A stretch of DNA of 13,075 nt from Chitinophagaceae bacterium. Its GTDB lineage: Bacteria; Bacteroidota; Bacteroidia; Chitinophagales; Chitinophagaceae. Below are positions 6,619 to 13,075 of the stretch, piece after piece; the stretch's first letter is position 1; the number at the start of each line of letters is the position of its first letter. A program made the translations under genes and the position numbers. Where the stretch lies: assembly GCA_016741945.1 (NCBI GenBank), contig JACVCQ010000026.1, positions 1-13,075 on the forward strand, given 5' to 3'. The notes under the pieces were generated by a model that made no database searches, was not told the DNA's origin, and worked only from the letters and a program-made list of their open reading frames with translations.

Positions 6619-7086
6619 TTATGGCTCAACGATATCTTTTCTCATTGGGGAAAGTGCTCCACCAATGGTATTGATATCAGCATCGCTTACATTGTTCTTT
6701 TTCAATGCGGCAACAAGATCGTTTACCAATGCATTGAAATGTACATCCTTAATACCCAGTCCAACGTGAGCCGCCTTCATGGATAAACCTGTGTACTTTT
6801 CTGGTCCACCTACCGCTTCTCCGATTTGATTCACGAGGTGCATTTTCAAATCATCTACACGCTCTTGTGATTTAGCAGTATTTGCAAAAAAGCCATTGAT
6901 TACATTATCAGCAACAACGATACCGATAAAGTCATCTACTACTTTTTTGATACCGGCATTACTGCCTAATCGCTTGTACAGTTCGCTTCCTGTATTAGCC
7001 GGAGGCGCATCATCTTTTTTACATGCAGTGAATAACATGGCTGCACAGAGTGCAAGGGCCGACATACGTACGAGGCTCTTTTTCAT
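6619..7086 (-). CDS. Lipoprotein-anchored group 1 truncated hemoglobin
   Basis: A 155-residue protein joining a lipoprotein signal to a globin. Residues 1-21 are a signal peptide ending in the lipobox FTAC (Cys22), followed by KKDDAPPANTG as a tether. From 35 onward is a group 1 truncated hemoglobin: LYKRLGSNAGIKKVVDDFI (37-54), a helix with F66-F67 in the E/B region, GGPEKYTG (93-100), and LSMKAAHVGLGI (101-112) in which H107 is the expected proximal heme ligand. These proteins bind O2, NO or CO; a role in NO detoxification or oxygen handling is known for soluble relatives. Here the lipobox predicts a periplasmic or outer-membrane location, which is unusual for the family. The gene starts 35 bases after the upstream one-TM protein gene and has its own terminator, so the two likely form a unit. 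Assignment of the fold is confident, location good, function inferred. Confidence 0.88.
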   Translation of the reverse strand: MKKSLVRMSALALCAAMLFTACKKDDAPPANTGSELYKRLGSNAGIKKVVDDFIGIVVADNVINGFFANTAKSQERVDDLKMHLVNQIGEAVGGPEKYTGLSMKAAHVGLGIKDVHFNALVNDLVAALKKNNVSDADINTIGGALSPMRKDIVEP

Positions 7087-7121
7087 CGCTATTTGATTTA
7101 ATTGGTTAAAGATTTAAAGAA

Positions 7122-7541
7122 TTATTTCCGCACATTCAGGGCATAAGTGATTTTACGAAATGCATTCAGGTTTACCGGACATTCGGCCCTATTGCTGAGT
7201 GGCGCCCTTTCACGGATAGAAGTGTTATATGCAGACATGGTTTCGATCATACTACTTCTATTGGTTTCACGAGGGTCAAAAGTGATGCAGAGGGTCTGAC
7301 TATTCCTGCTGATAACAGAAGAGTATACCCCATTCTGAGCGGAAAGAAAGCGATCCACGGCAGCAGAATCCTTTTCCGTGAAATTTTCAGGTAGAGTCAT
7401 GACAACGATTTGGGTAGGATTTTCCATGTACACTTTTTCGCCCAAACTGGGTTGATTCCAGTTGGCATAAATAAAAAGGCTGGCAAATAAAACCAGACAG
7501 GTAATCAATAAAGCCTTGGTCAATTTTTTAATCAGTTTCAT
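7122..7541 (-). CDS. One-TM protein with possible HMA-like domain, function unknown
   Basis: A 139-residue protein not recognised with confidence. A single hydrophobic helix at 8-25 (KALLITCLVLFASLFIYA) follows a Lys-rich start, giving an N-in topology with the rest in the periplasm. Residues 45-105 follow a beta-alpha-beta-beta-alpha rhythm: QIVVMTL, then a helix ending FLSAQNGVYSSVISRNSQTLCITFDPRETNRSSMIETMSAY, resembling a heavy-metal-associated (ferredoxin-like) domain, but the usual CxxC metal-binding loop is absent. Single cysteines occur at 85 and 121. The ATG at 7541 is chosen because it starts at the basic/TM segment; an ATG 21 bases upstream is also possible. It lies directly before the truncated hemoglobin gene, so it may cooperate with it in heme or metal handling at the envelope, which is speculative. 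Confidence 0.6.
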   Translation of the reverse strand: MKLIKKLTKALLITCLVLFASLFIYANWNQPSLGEKVYMENPTQIVVMTLPENFTEKDSAAVDRFLSAQNGVYSSVISRNSQTLCITFDPRETNRSSMIETMSAYNTSIRERAPLSNRAECPVNLNAFRKITYALNVRK

Positions 7542-7631
7542 AATCTGACGATTTAATGACATTTACGGGAACAGGAAAGGGTTGGATTGCGGGAATCTGT
7601 ATTTTTTTTAATTCGTGGTCAGAAATGAAAA

Positions 7632-7667
7632 TTTGACACAGCTAACGGGAAACTTAGTGCATCTTTG
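7632..7667 (+). promoter_or_regulatory. Weak candidate promoter of groES-groEL
   Basis: A CATCTTTG at 7660-7667 differs by one base from TAnnTTTG and is followed by CCGCC, as the nusB -7 box is followed by CCGC. A TTTG at 7632-7635 lies upstream, but 24 bases away instead of the usual 19-21. If used, the groES leader would be about 130 bases. No CIRCE (HrcA) inverted repeat was found in 7563-7807. Confidence 0.25.
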
Positions 7668-7807
7668 CCGCCCGTTCTGACAGAGAAAGGCTTTCCGGAG
7701 CTCAAAAACAGGCTAAAACTGAAATTTTGACCTATTCACTGCTCATGGCATAATTCTCGATGAAATGGAATCAGATTTTAAACCTTATAAATTAAAACCA
7801 ATAACGT

Positions 7808-8089
7808 ATGGCTAAGAAACTCAACGTTAATCGTCTGCATGACAGAGTAATTGTTAAGCCGGCCGCTGCTGAAGAAAAAACTGCCGGCGGAATTATTATC
7901 CCTGACACCGCAAAAGAAAAACCCCAACGTGGAACCATCGTTGCTGCCGGAAATGGTAAAAAAGATGAGCCTATGACTGTAAAAGTAGGCGATACGGTAT
8001 TGTATGGTAAGTATGCAGGAACTGAGATTCAAATCGAAGGTCAGGATTTGTTAATCATGCGCGAAAGTGACCTTTTAGCGATTGTTTAA
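7808..8089 (+). CDS. groES: Co-chaperonin GroES
   Basis: A 93-residue chaperonin-10 that caps GroEL as a seven-membered ring. It begins [18 protein letters not shown], with the mobile loop that contacts GroEL visible as [21 protein letters not shown] (22-42, containing the GGIIIPD hydrophobic tripeptide region), and ends with [25 protein letters not shown]. Length is normal. The gene is followed after 58 bases by groEL on the same strand. It has a long non-coding leader, but no recognisable HrcA operator. Identity is certain. Confidence 0.98.
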   Translation: MAKKLNVNRLHDRVIVKPAAAEEKTAGGIIIPDTAKEKPQRGTIVAAGNGKKDEPMTVKVGDTVLYGKYAGTEIQIEGQDLLIMRESDLLAIV

Positions 8090-8103
8090 TTTGAGATTGC
8101 GAC

Positions 8104-8138
8104 AATTTTCAAATTATTAAATTTTCAAATTTTCAAAT
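8104..8138. repeat. Period-8 A/T repeat between groES and groEL
   Basis: Three copies of TTTTCAAA (8106-8113, 8122-8129, 8130-8137) lie in phase with a diverged unit TTATTAAA (8114-8121), making four 8-base units in a row, all within the 58-base gap before the groEL start. The array ends about 10 bases before the ATG. It could shape the groEL leader by keeping it unstructured; that is inference. Confidence 0.7.
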
Positions 8139-8147
8139 TCAAAAAAC

Positions 8148-9782
8148 ATGGCAAAACAAATATTCTTCGACATCGAAGCAAGAAATAAAATGAAGAAGGG
8201 TGTCGATACCCTTGCAAATGCAGTAAAAGTTACCCTCGGACCAAAAGGTCGCAACGTGGTAATTGAGAAAAAATTCGGTGCTCCTTCTGTAACAAAAGAT
8301 GGTGTTACTGTAGCAAAAGAAATTGAACTGGAAGATGCTATTGAGAACATGGGTGCTCAAATGGTGAAAGAAGTAGCTTCTAAGACTGCAGACATTGCAG
8401 GTGACGGTACCACTACCGCTACTGTTCTTGCTCAAGCAATTATCGGTGAAGGTTTGAAAAACGTTGCTGCAGGTGCCAATCCAATGGATCTGAAGCGTGG
8501 TATCGATAAAGCAGTTGCTAAAGTAGTAGACAACCTGAAATCTCAATCTCAAGCTGTTGGTAACGACACTAAGAAAATTGAGCAAGTAGCTACTATCTCT
8601 GCGAATAGCGATAGTGAAATCGGAAAGCTCATTGCTACTGCAATGGCTAAAGTAGGTAAAGAAGGTGTGATCACTGTTGAAGAAGCAAAAGGTACTGATA
8701 CTACAGTAGATGTGGTAGAAGGTATGCAATTCGATCGTGGTTATATTTCTCCATACTTTGTGACCAATAGCGAGAAAATGGAAGCTGAATTACAGGATCC
8801 ATATATCCTGATCTACGACAAAAAGATCAGCGCTATGAAAGATATTCTTCACATCCTTGAAAAAGTGGCTCAGAGTGGTCGTCCATTGTTGATCATTGCT
8901 GAAGACCTAGAAGGTGAAGCATTGGCAACATTAGTTGTAAATAAATTACGTGGCACCCTGAAAGTGGCTGCCGTTAAAGCTCCTGGTTTCGGTGACCGTA
9001 GAAAAGAAATGTTGACTGATATCGCTATCCTTACTGCAGGTACTGTAGTGAGTGAAGAGCAAGGTTTCAAATTGGAGAATGCTGATATCTCTTATTTAGG
9101 TCAAGCAGCTTCTGTAACTATTGATAAAGACAACACTACTATCGTAGGCGGTAAAGGTAAAAAAGCTGATATCATTGCACGTGTGAACCAGATCAAAGCT
9201 CAGATCGAAAATACCACTTCTGACTATGATCGTGAAAAACTACAAGAGCGTTTGGCTAAGTTAAGTGGTGGTGTAGCAGTATTGTATGTAGGTGCGGCAA
9301 CTGAAGTAGAAATGAAAGAGAAAAAAGATCGTGTAGATGATGCATTGCATGCAACTCGCGCTGCTGTAGAAGAAGGTATCGTTCCTGGTGGTGGTGTAGC
9401 TTATATCCGTTCTGTAGAAGCATTGGAAAAATTGAAAGGTGCTAATGAAGATGAGCAGACTGGTATCCAAATCGTGAAAAGAGCGATTGAAGAACCACTG
9501 CGTCAGATTGTAGCTAACAGCGGTATCGAAGGTTCTATTGTAGTACAGAAAATCAAAGAAGGTAAAGCTGACTTTGGTTTCAATGCTCGTACAGAAGTAT
9601 TCGAGAACTTACTGAAAGCAGGTGTAATTGACCCTACCAAAGTAAGCCGCGTAGCATTGGAAAATGCAGCTTCTATCGCAGCGATGCTGTTAACCACAGA
9701 ATGTGTGATCGCAGACAAGCCAAAGCCTGAAGCTCCACATAGCCATGCAGGTGCTCCTGATATGGGTGGTATGGGTTATTAA
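8148..9782 (+). CDS. groEL: Chaperonin GroEL
   Basis: A 544-residue chaperonin-60, the ATP-driven double-ring folding machine that works with GroES. Equatorial ATP-binding residues are present: [22 protein letters not shown] (31-52), [12 protein letters not shown] (84-95, D86), and the catalytic aspartate at 398 in [16 protein letters not shown], followed by PGGGVAYI. The apical domain (about 190-375) has the expected [22 protein letters not shown] stretch, and the C terminus ends in the flexible MGGMGY tail. Length is normal. Codon use is noticeably restricted (for example GCT, GGT, GTA and CGT), as expected for a highly expressed gene. It is the second gene of groES-groEL and is ended by a strong hairpin. 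Confidence 0.99.
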   Translation: MAKQIFFDIEARNKMKKGVDTLANAVKVTLGPKGRNVVIEKKFGAPSVTKDGVTVAKEIELEDAIENMGAQMVKEVASKTADIAGDGTTTATVLAQAIIGEGLKNVAAGANPMDLKRGIDKAVAKVVDNLKSQSQAVGNDTKKIEQVATISANSDSEIGKLIATAMAKVGKEGVITVEEAKGTDTTVDVVEGMQFDRGYISPYFVTNSEKMEAELQDPYILIYDKKISAMKDILHILEKVAQSGRPLLIIAEDLEGEALATLVVNKLRGTLKVAAVKAPGFGDRRKEMLTDIAILTAGTVVSEEQGFKLENADISYLGQAASVTIDKDNTTIVGGKGKKADIIARVNQIKAQIENTTSDYDREKLQERLAKLSGGVAVLYVGAATEVEMKEKKDRVDDALHATRAAVEEGIVPGGGVAYIRSVEALEKLKGANEDEQTGIQIVKRAIEEPLRQIVANSGIEGSIVVQKIKEGKADFGFNARTEVFENLLKAGVIDPTKVSRVALENAASIAAMLLTTECVIADKPKPEAPHSHAGAPDMGGMGY

Positions 9783-9807
9783 TCCATCAACGCAAAATCG
9801 TAAGCAT

Positions 9808-9844
9808 AAAAAAATCCCCGTTCGAATTCGATCGGGGATTTTTT
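9808..9844. terminator. Bidirectional intrinsic terminator after groEL
   Basis: A perfect 12-base stem AAAAAATCCCCG/CGGGGATTTTTT pairs 9809-9820 with 9833-9844 around a 12-base loop. A-run and T-run flank it, so it terminates both groEL and the convergent YhhN gene, whose stop codon TTA (complement) at 9843-9845 is inside the right arm. Confidence 0.88.
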
Positions 9845-10529
9845 ATGATGAACTGTTTTTGCTGACCAATGCTACTCCCCTCGCTAATAAATATTGCGCC
9901 AATCCGTAAGTCAGCATCACAGCAACATATAGATTGTGATATAGAAAATGAAAGCGATTCAATACCAAAATGGTATTGGATATTATAAAGACAAGTATAC
10001 CAATGAAAAAATACCACCCAGTTTTATGCAGTTGCGGATGCTGGGTTGTATTCATCGCTAAAGCAGCAGTAATGGCTACAAAAAACATATACACCAAAAC
10101 AGGTAGTTGAAATTGCTTTAATTTGTTACCCAAAAATCCGTACACAAAATATCCGATTATACCGAGTAGTAATATTACCAATATAGGTTTCAATAATCGG
10201 TTAACATTTATTTTTTGTAATTGCAAAAAATAAATACATAAGAAAACCAGATTCACGATATAAGAAATCATGCCCGGTAAAAAGAGCAGATCATTGATAA
10301 TGACCAGTAGCATATCACCGATGTATGCAAATAAGATAGCTACTAAGTAAAAAAAGTTAATACCTACTAATACCTCTTCTTTTTTTCTGGTAAAGAGATA
10401 AACCATTAATGATGGAATTAATAATAGCTTACTAATTCCAACAAAATGAAGATGTAATACATGGAATAAACAATGAATAAAAAGTATGCCCCAAAATACA
10501 TTAAGAATGTTTCTTCTTATCCAATCCAT
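9843..10529 (-). CDS. YhhN-family membrane protein, diverged paralogue
   Basis: A 228-residue polytopic membrane protein with about seven to eight hydrophobic helices, of the YhhN/TMEM86 family (human TMEM86B is a lysoplasmalogenase). It aligns with the upstream tandem gene over its whole length: the SKLLLIPSLM (33-42), YIGDMLL (69-75), LPVLVYM (142-148), and YGLAQYLLARG (208-218) segments match. However two polar positions kept by the neighbour are changed: the SD of the seventh segment reads SN (N185 instead of D) and the histidine of the third segment is replaced by leucine (L94). D72 is retained. The ATG at 10529 matches the start of the paralogue; the frame is open to a TTG at 10556. Enzyme activity is therefore uncertain. 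Probably the last gene of a three-gene unit. Confidence 0.8.
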   Translation of the reverse strand: MDWIRRNILNVFWGILFIHCLFHVLHLHFVGISKLLLIPSLMVYLFTRKKEEVLVGINFFYLVAILFAYIGDMLLVIINDLLFLPGMISYIVNLVFLCIYFLQLQKINVNRLLKPILVILLLGIIGYFVYGFLGNKLKQFQLPVLVYMFFVAITAALAMNTTQHPQLHKTGWYFFIGILVFIISNTILVLNRFHFLYHNLYVAVMLTYGLAQYLLARGVALVSKNSSS

Positions 10530-10576
10530 AAACAGGTGTTGAAGCTGTAACAGCAATCTAACACATTCTGATCAAA

Positions 10577-11254
10577 TTATTCAGAGAATTCAGCTGTTTT
10601 TTGAAAGCCACGTGTAATGAAGAACTGTGCCAATCCATATGTTAACATTACCAACACCTCTAATACAATATGCTGCATCCTAAACATATTAATGGCGAGT
10701 AAAGCATCACTGACTACAAATAAGAGTGCTCCGGGTATGAATGTATAAAGCGAAAGTGTTTGAATTTTTGTATTGGCTCGGGTATGAATAGCCAATGCTG
10801 CCATTAAATTTATAAAGACCATGTAAAAAAGGATCGGTATTAAATAACTTCCCAAATAATCTTTTAGGTAAAAGAATACCAGTAAGCTAAACAGCAGCAA
10901 TACACCGAATGGTATAAGAAAGTAGGAACGATCTTTAGGCGTTACTTGTTTAATCTTAAGAAAAGTAAAACTATAACTTACATGTGTCATCACAAATGCA
11001 ATCATTCCTGAAAGAAAAAATGCAGGTTCATCACCTAGGAGGAGGATATCTCCAATCCAGGAAAAAAGCAAGGCTATCAAAGGAAGATAACCCAGCATAC
11101 GAAGCGATCGATTAATCAATAAGTGAAGCATTAATAATGGTACCAGTACCACTTTGGTAATATTTCGTATCTGAGTCATTTCAACCTGAATGCTAAGGCA
11201 ATGCATTAACAGGATTAATAAAAATATTACCAATAAAATTTTTCTTTTACTCAT
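10577..11254 (-). CDS. YhhN-family membrane protein (lysoplasmalogenase-like)
   Basis: A 225-residue polytopic membrane protein of the YhhN/TMEM86 family. It shows the family landmarks: ITKVVLVPLLML (32-43), FSWIGDILLL (64-73, D69), SGMIAFVMTHVSY (82-94, H91), IPILFYMVFI (139-148), GALLFVVSDALLAINMF (175-191, D183) and the C-terminal YGLAQFFITRG (206-216). Eukaryotic relatives hydrolyse the vinyl-ether bond of lysoplasmalogens; the substrate of bacterial members is mostly untested, and aerobic Bacteroidota are not known for plasmalogens. The gene starts 3 bases after the stop of the SDR gene, so the two are probably coupled, and lies 47 bases before a second paralogue. Membrane localisation is sure, activity inferred. 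Confidence 0.85.
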   Translation of the reverse strand: MSKRKILLVIFLLILLMHCLSIQVEMTQIRNITKVVLVPLLMLHLLINRSLRMLGYLPLIALLFSWIGDILLLGDEPAFFLSGMIAFVMTHVSYSFTFLKIKQVTPKDRSYFLIPFGVLLLFSLLVFFYLKDYLGSYLIPILFYMVFINLMAALAIHTRANTKIQTLSLYTFIPGALLFVVSDALLAINMFRMQHIVLEVLVMLTYGLAQFFITRGFQKTAEFSE

Positions 11255-11257
11255 GCT

Positions 11258-12145
11258 TCATCTTTTTAAAAAACTCAATTTCACCGCATCTTCAAAAGAA
11301 TGCGGTGTATAATTTAATTCACGAATTGCCTTATCAATATACAATCCAGATTTTTTTGCTCTTCGTACCGGTTCCGGAAAGGTTTCTGAAGTAACAGGCT
11401 TTATCAATTCAGCATCCAAATCTAATACCTTTGCAACTGTTATTGCCATTTCATAAGGCGACAAGATATCTTTTCCGGCAATATGATAAATGCCGATTTT
11501 TTGAAAAATTAAAATAGTAGCAATTGCATCACAAAGATCCATTACATAAGTAGGAGTTCTTAATTGATCAGTGACTACTTTGATCTGCTCCCCTTTTAAT
11601 AGTTTTTGTTGTACCCATTGAATAAAAGAAGGTCTTATTTGTGGAATAACAGGTCCATAAATGAAAACAGGGCGAATAATTGTGGTAGTCAATTCTGTTT
11701 GAAGAATCAATTTTTCAGCTTGTAATTTACTTTCTCCATAAAAATTAAGCGGTCCGGGAGTATCTTCTTCCTTATGAGGCCCATTTTCGCCAAAAATAAA
11801 ATCGGTAGAGAGATAAATGAAATGAACAGGAAAATGTCTACTGGCTTCAAGTAAGTAACGAGTAACTTCAACATTATTGAGTAAACAGTCTTCACGATTC
11901 AAATCACAAATATCAGGTTTGCTCATTGCGGCTGTATGAATTACTACATCCGGGGAAACCTGATCAAATATCTTCAAAAGTGTACGAACGCTTGTTAGTT
12001 CCACAGAATAATAAAACAATCCATCTAGAATTGGTAACTTACGATCTCCTCTACCCAATGCAAATACATCAAACCCTTTATTAACAAGGTTTATACAAAG
12101 ATGCATACCTGTAAACCCATTAGCACCGGTAACAAGAATTTTCAT
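11258..12145 (-). CDS. RmlD-like NAD(P)-dependent sugar reductase/epimerase (extended SDR)
   Basis: A 295-residue extended short-chain dehydrogenase/reductase. The Rossmann dinucleotide motif GANGFTG is at 7-13, SPDVVIHTAA at 64-73, S113/T114 in YLSTDFIFG (111-119), and the catalytic pair Y136/K140 in FYGESKLQAE (135-144). The C-terminal half carries VTDQLRTPTYVMDL (191-204), typical of dTDP-4-dehydrorhamnose reductase-like (RmlD) members that act on nucleotide sugars in cell-surface polysaccharide synthesis. No other rhamnose pathway gene is nearby, so the exact substrate cannot be assigned and rmlD is not claimed. It is the first gene of a leftward unit with two YhhN genes and is divergent from pfkA. 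Start ATG at 12145 immediately opens the Rossmann strand (MKILVTG). Confidence 0.88.
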   Translation of the reverse strand: MKILVTGANGFTGMHLCINLVNKGFDVFALGRGDRKLPILDGLFYYSVELTSVRTLLKIFDQVSPDVVIHTAAMSKPDICDLNREDCLLNNVEVTRYLLEASRHFPVHFIYLSTDFIFGENGPHKEEDTPGPLNFYGESKLQAEKLILQTELTTTIIRPVFIYGPVIPQIRPSFIQWVQQKLLKGEQIKVVTDQLRTPTYVMDLCDAIATILIFQKIGIYHIAGKDILSPYEMAITVAKVLDLDAELIKPVTSETFPEPVRRAKKSGLYIDKAIRELNYTPHSFEDAVKLSFLKR

Positions 12146-12218
12146 GTGACAAGTTTACTAAAATGTAATTAGATATACGGATGGACAATTAGCCTCAAAT
12201 GCTTATTTTTGAAACTCT

Positions 12219-12249
12219 GTGTAATTGATACACAATTTGTATGTAATTG
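12219..12249. promoter_or_regulatory. Nested dyads and direct repeat upstream of pfkA
   Basis: GTGTAATTGATACAC (12219-12233) is a perfect dyad with 5-base arms and spacer. It overlaps a second dyad, ATACA/TGTAT (12228-12232 with 12238-12242). TGTAATTG also occurs twice (12220-12227 and 12242-12249), start points 22 bases apart, about two helical turns. This could be an operator for pfkA or for the divergent SDR gene. A TTTG at 12208-12211 lies upstream of it, but no good -7 box was found. Confidence 0.35.
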
Positions 12250-12294
12250 TCTGTCAGTCACATCTAACGCTAAACGTTGAATCGCTGAAATAAA

Positions 12295-13075
12295 ATGGCT
12301 GAAAAAAAAGTAACAAAAATCGGTGTTCTGACCTCTGGAGGGGATTCTCCGGGCATGAATGCTGCCGTAAGAGCTGTAGTTAGAACAGGTATCTATCATG
12401 GTTTAGAAGTGTATGGGATTATGAGAGGTTATAGTGGCATGATTGAAGATGATATTTTCAAAATGGATTCACGCTCCGTTACTAATATTATTCAGCGTGG
12501 TGGAACCATTCTAAAAACTGCCAAAAGCAAAGAATTCTTTGAAAAGGAAGGACGCCAAAAAGCTTATGAAAACCTGAAAAAAAGAGGAATCGATGGTTTG
12601 GTGATCATTGGAGGGGATGGTAGCTTTAGAGGTGCCCAAAAATTCAGCAATGAATTTGATATTCCTTGTATTGGCCTTCCGGGCACTATCGATAAAGATA
12701 TTGCCGGTAGTGATTTTACCATTGGTTTTGATACAGCTGTCAATACTGCTGTTGAAGCCATTGATAAAATTCGCGACACAGCCGATGCCCATGACCGTCT
12801 TTTTATTGTAGAAGTGATGGGTAGAGACGCAGGTTATATTGCTTTACATAGTGGTATTGCCACCGGTGCTGAAAACATTCTGATTCCAGAAACCAAAACA
12901 GATATCGATGAATTGGTAGCTTCTTTATCAGAAAAAGAGAAAAGAAAAAAACTAGTGAACCTGATCGTTGTAGCTGAAGGAGATGATTTCGGGGGTGGCA
13001 ATGAAGTGGCTGCCGTTATCAAAGAACGACTTCCCAATGCAGATACACGTGTTTGCATTTTGGGACATATACAAC
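12295..13075 (+). CDS. pfkA: ATP-dependent 6-phosphofructokinase (C-terminus outside the window)
   Basis: The first 260 residues of phosphofructokinase, which converts fructose 6-phosphate to fructose 1,6-bisphosphate, the committed step of glycolysis. Residues 11-21 (VLTSGGDSPGM) bind nucleotide, GGDGS is at 106-110, the catalytic aspartate is D133 in LPGTIDKD (128-135), and EVMGRDAGYIALHSG (173-187) holds the sugar-phosphate contacts M175 and R177. The glycine in GGDGS and the G-T-I-D context, as opposed to the GGDDS and K-T-I-D of pyrophosphate-dependent forms, indicates an ATP-using enzyme. One departure from the E. coli protein is TIDKD in place of TIDND. The window ends inside ILGHIQ, so the last sixty-odd residues are missing. 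The ATG at 12295 gives the normal N terminus. Confidence 0.95.
   Translation, partial: MAEKKVTKIGVLTSGGDSPGMNAAVRAVVRTGIYHGLEVYGIMRGYSGMIEDDIFKMDSRSVTNIIQRGGTILKTAKSKEFFEKEGRQKAYENLKKRGIDGLVIIGGDGSFRGAQKFSNEFDIPCIGLPGTIDKDIAGSDFTIGFDTAVNTAVEAIDKIRDTADAHDRLFIVEVMGRDAGYIALHSGIATGAENILIPETKTDIDELVASLSEKEKRKKLVNLIVVAEGDDFGGGNEVAAVIKERLPNADTRVCILGHIQ

Noticed and set aside
7563..7807. CIRCE operator or riboswitch in the groES leader
   Set aside because: No matching inverted repeat or conserved riboswitch core was recognised; only a short GAAAG/CTTTC hairpin near 7685-7698.
8139..8729. A 196-codon minus-strand open frame opposite groEL
   Set aside because: It lies fully antisense to the strongly conserved groEL, has cysteine/phenylalanine/serine-rich low-complexity composition typical of reverse-frame reading of A/T-biased codons, and resembles no known protein.
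10530..10556. Nine-codon TTG extension of the downstream YhhN gene
   Set aside because: The paralogue aligns from the ATG at 10529 and the extension has no counterpart there.
12511..13058. Minus-strand and +2/+3 open frames inside pfkA
   Set aside because: All overlap conserved pfkA coding sequence; none has a plausible start context or domain.
1..13075. CRISPR array, tRNA/rRNA gene, insertion sequence, integrase or toxin-antitoxin pair
   Set aside because: No regularly spaced long repeats, no cloverleaf-like segment, no transposase or integrase motif and no small toxin-like gene pair were seen by eye; a covariance-model scan would be needed to exclude small RNAs fully.

Overview
The window reads as an ordinary chromosomal segment of a Bacteroidota bacterium, most likely a member of the Chitinophagaceae (family-level placement is an inference from protein style, not a search). 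Pointers are moderate-to-low GC DNA, start codons with A-rich leaders instead of Shine-Dalgarno sites, promoter-like TTTG-N19-TAnnTTTG elements, a roughly 307-residue NusB with a large insertion, a DUF1573 lipoprotein between nusB and yajC, and a PafA-type phosphatase. No mobile element, CRISPR array, tRNA or rRNA was seen. Nearly all of the sequence is coding; the only gaps above 100 bases are at about 296-417, 6496-6618, 7542-7807 and 12146-12294, and each is described below.

Layout. A PLP-dependent alpha-oxoamine synthase (N-terminal part only) runs leftward off the window's left edge and is divergent from a secreted PafA-like alkaline phosphatase (418-2070). A symmetric hairpin at 2106-2140 ends that gene and the convergent leftward block. 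The leftward block, read from right to left, is nusB, a DUF1573 lipoprotein, yajC, a terminator-like hairpin, coaE, a small cupin, a small ABM-fold protein, and a soluble GAF histidine kinase. The first three look like one housekeeping transcription unit with a good promoter at 6520-6550. The last four are tightly packed or overlapping and may depend on read-through of the hairpin that abuts the coaE start codon.

Upstream of nusB lies a second leftward unit of two genes: a one-TM protein with a possible HMA-like (ferredoxin-like) domain, followed by a lipoprotein-anchored group 1 truncated hemoglobin with its own terminator. Divergent from it is groES-groEL (7808-9782), ended by a bidirectional hairpin shared with the next leftward unit. 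That unit holds an RmlD-like NAD(P)-dependent sugar reductase/epimerase followed by two tandem YhhN-family (lysoplasmalogenase-like) membrane proteins. At the right edge, an ATP-type 6-phosphofructokinase (truncated by the window end) is divergent from the SDR gene, with a small dyad-rich element between them.

No striking new system was found. The points most worth a second look are the YhhN paralogue that has lost residues kept by its neighbour, the membrane-tethered globin with its HMA-like partner, the hairpin fused to the coaE start codon, and the orphan GAF kinase coupled to a cupin/ABM pair.
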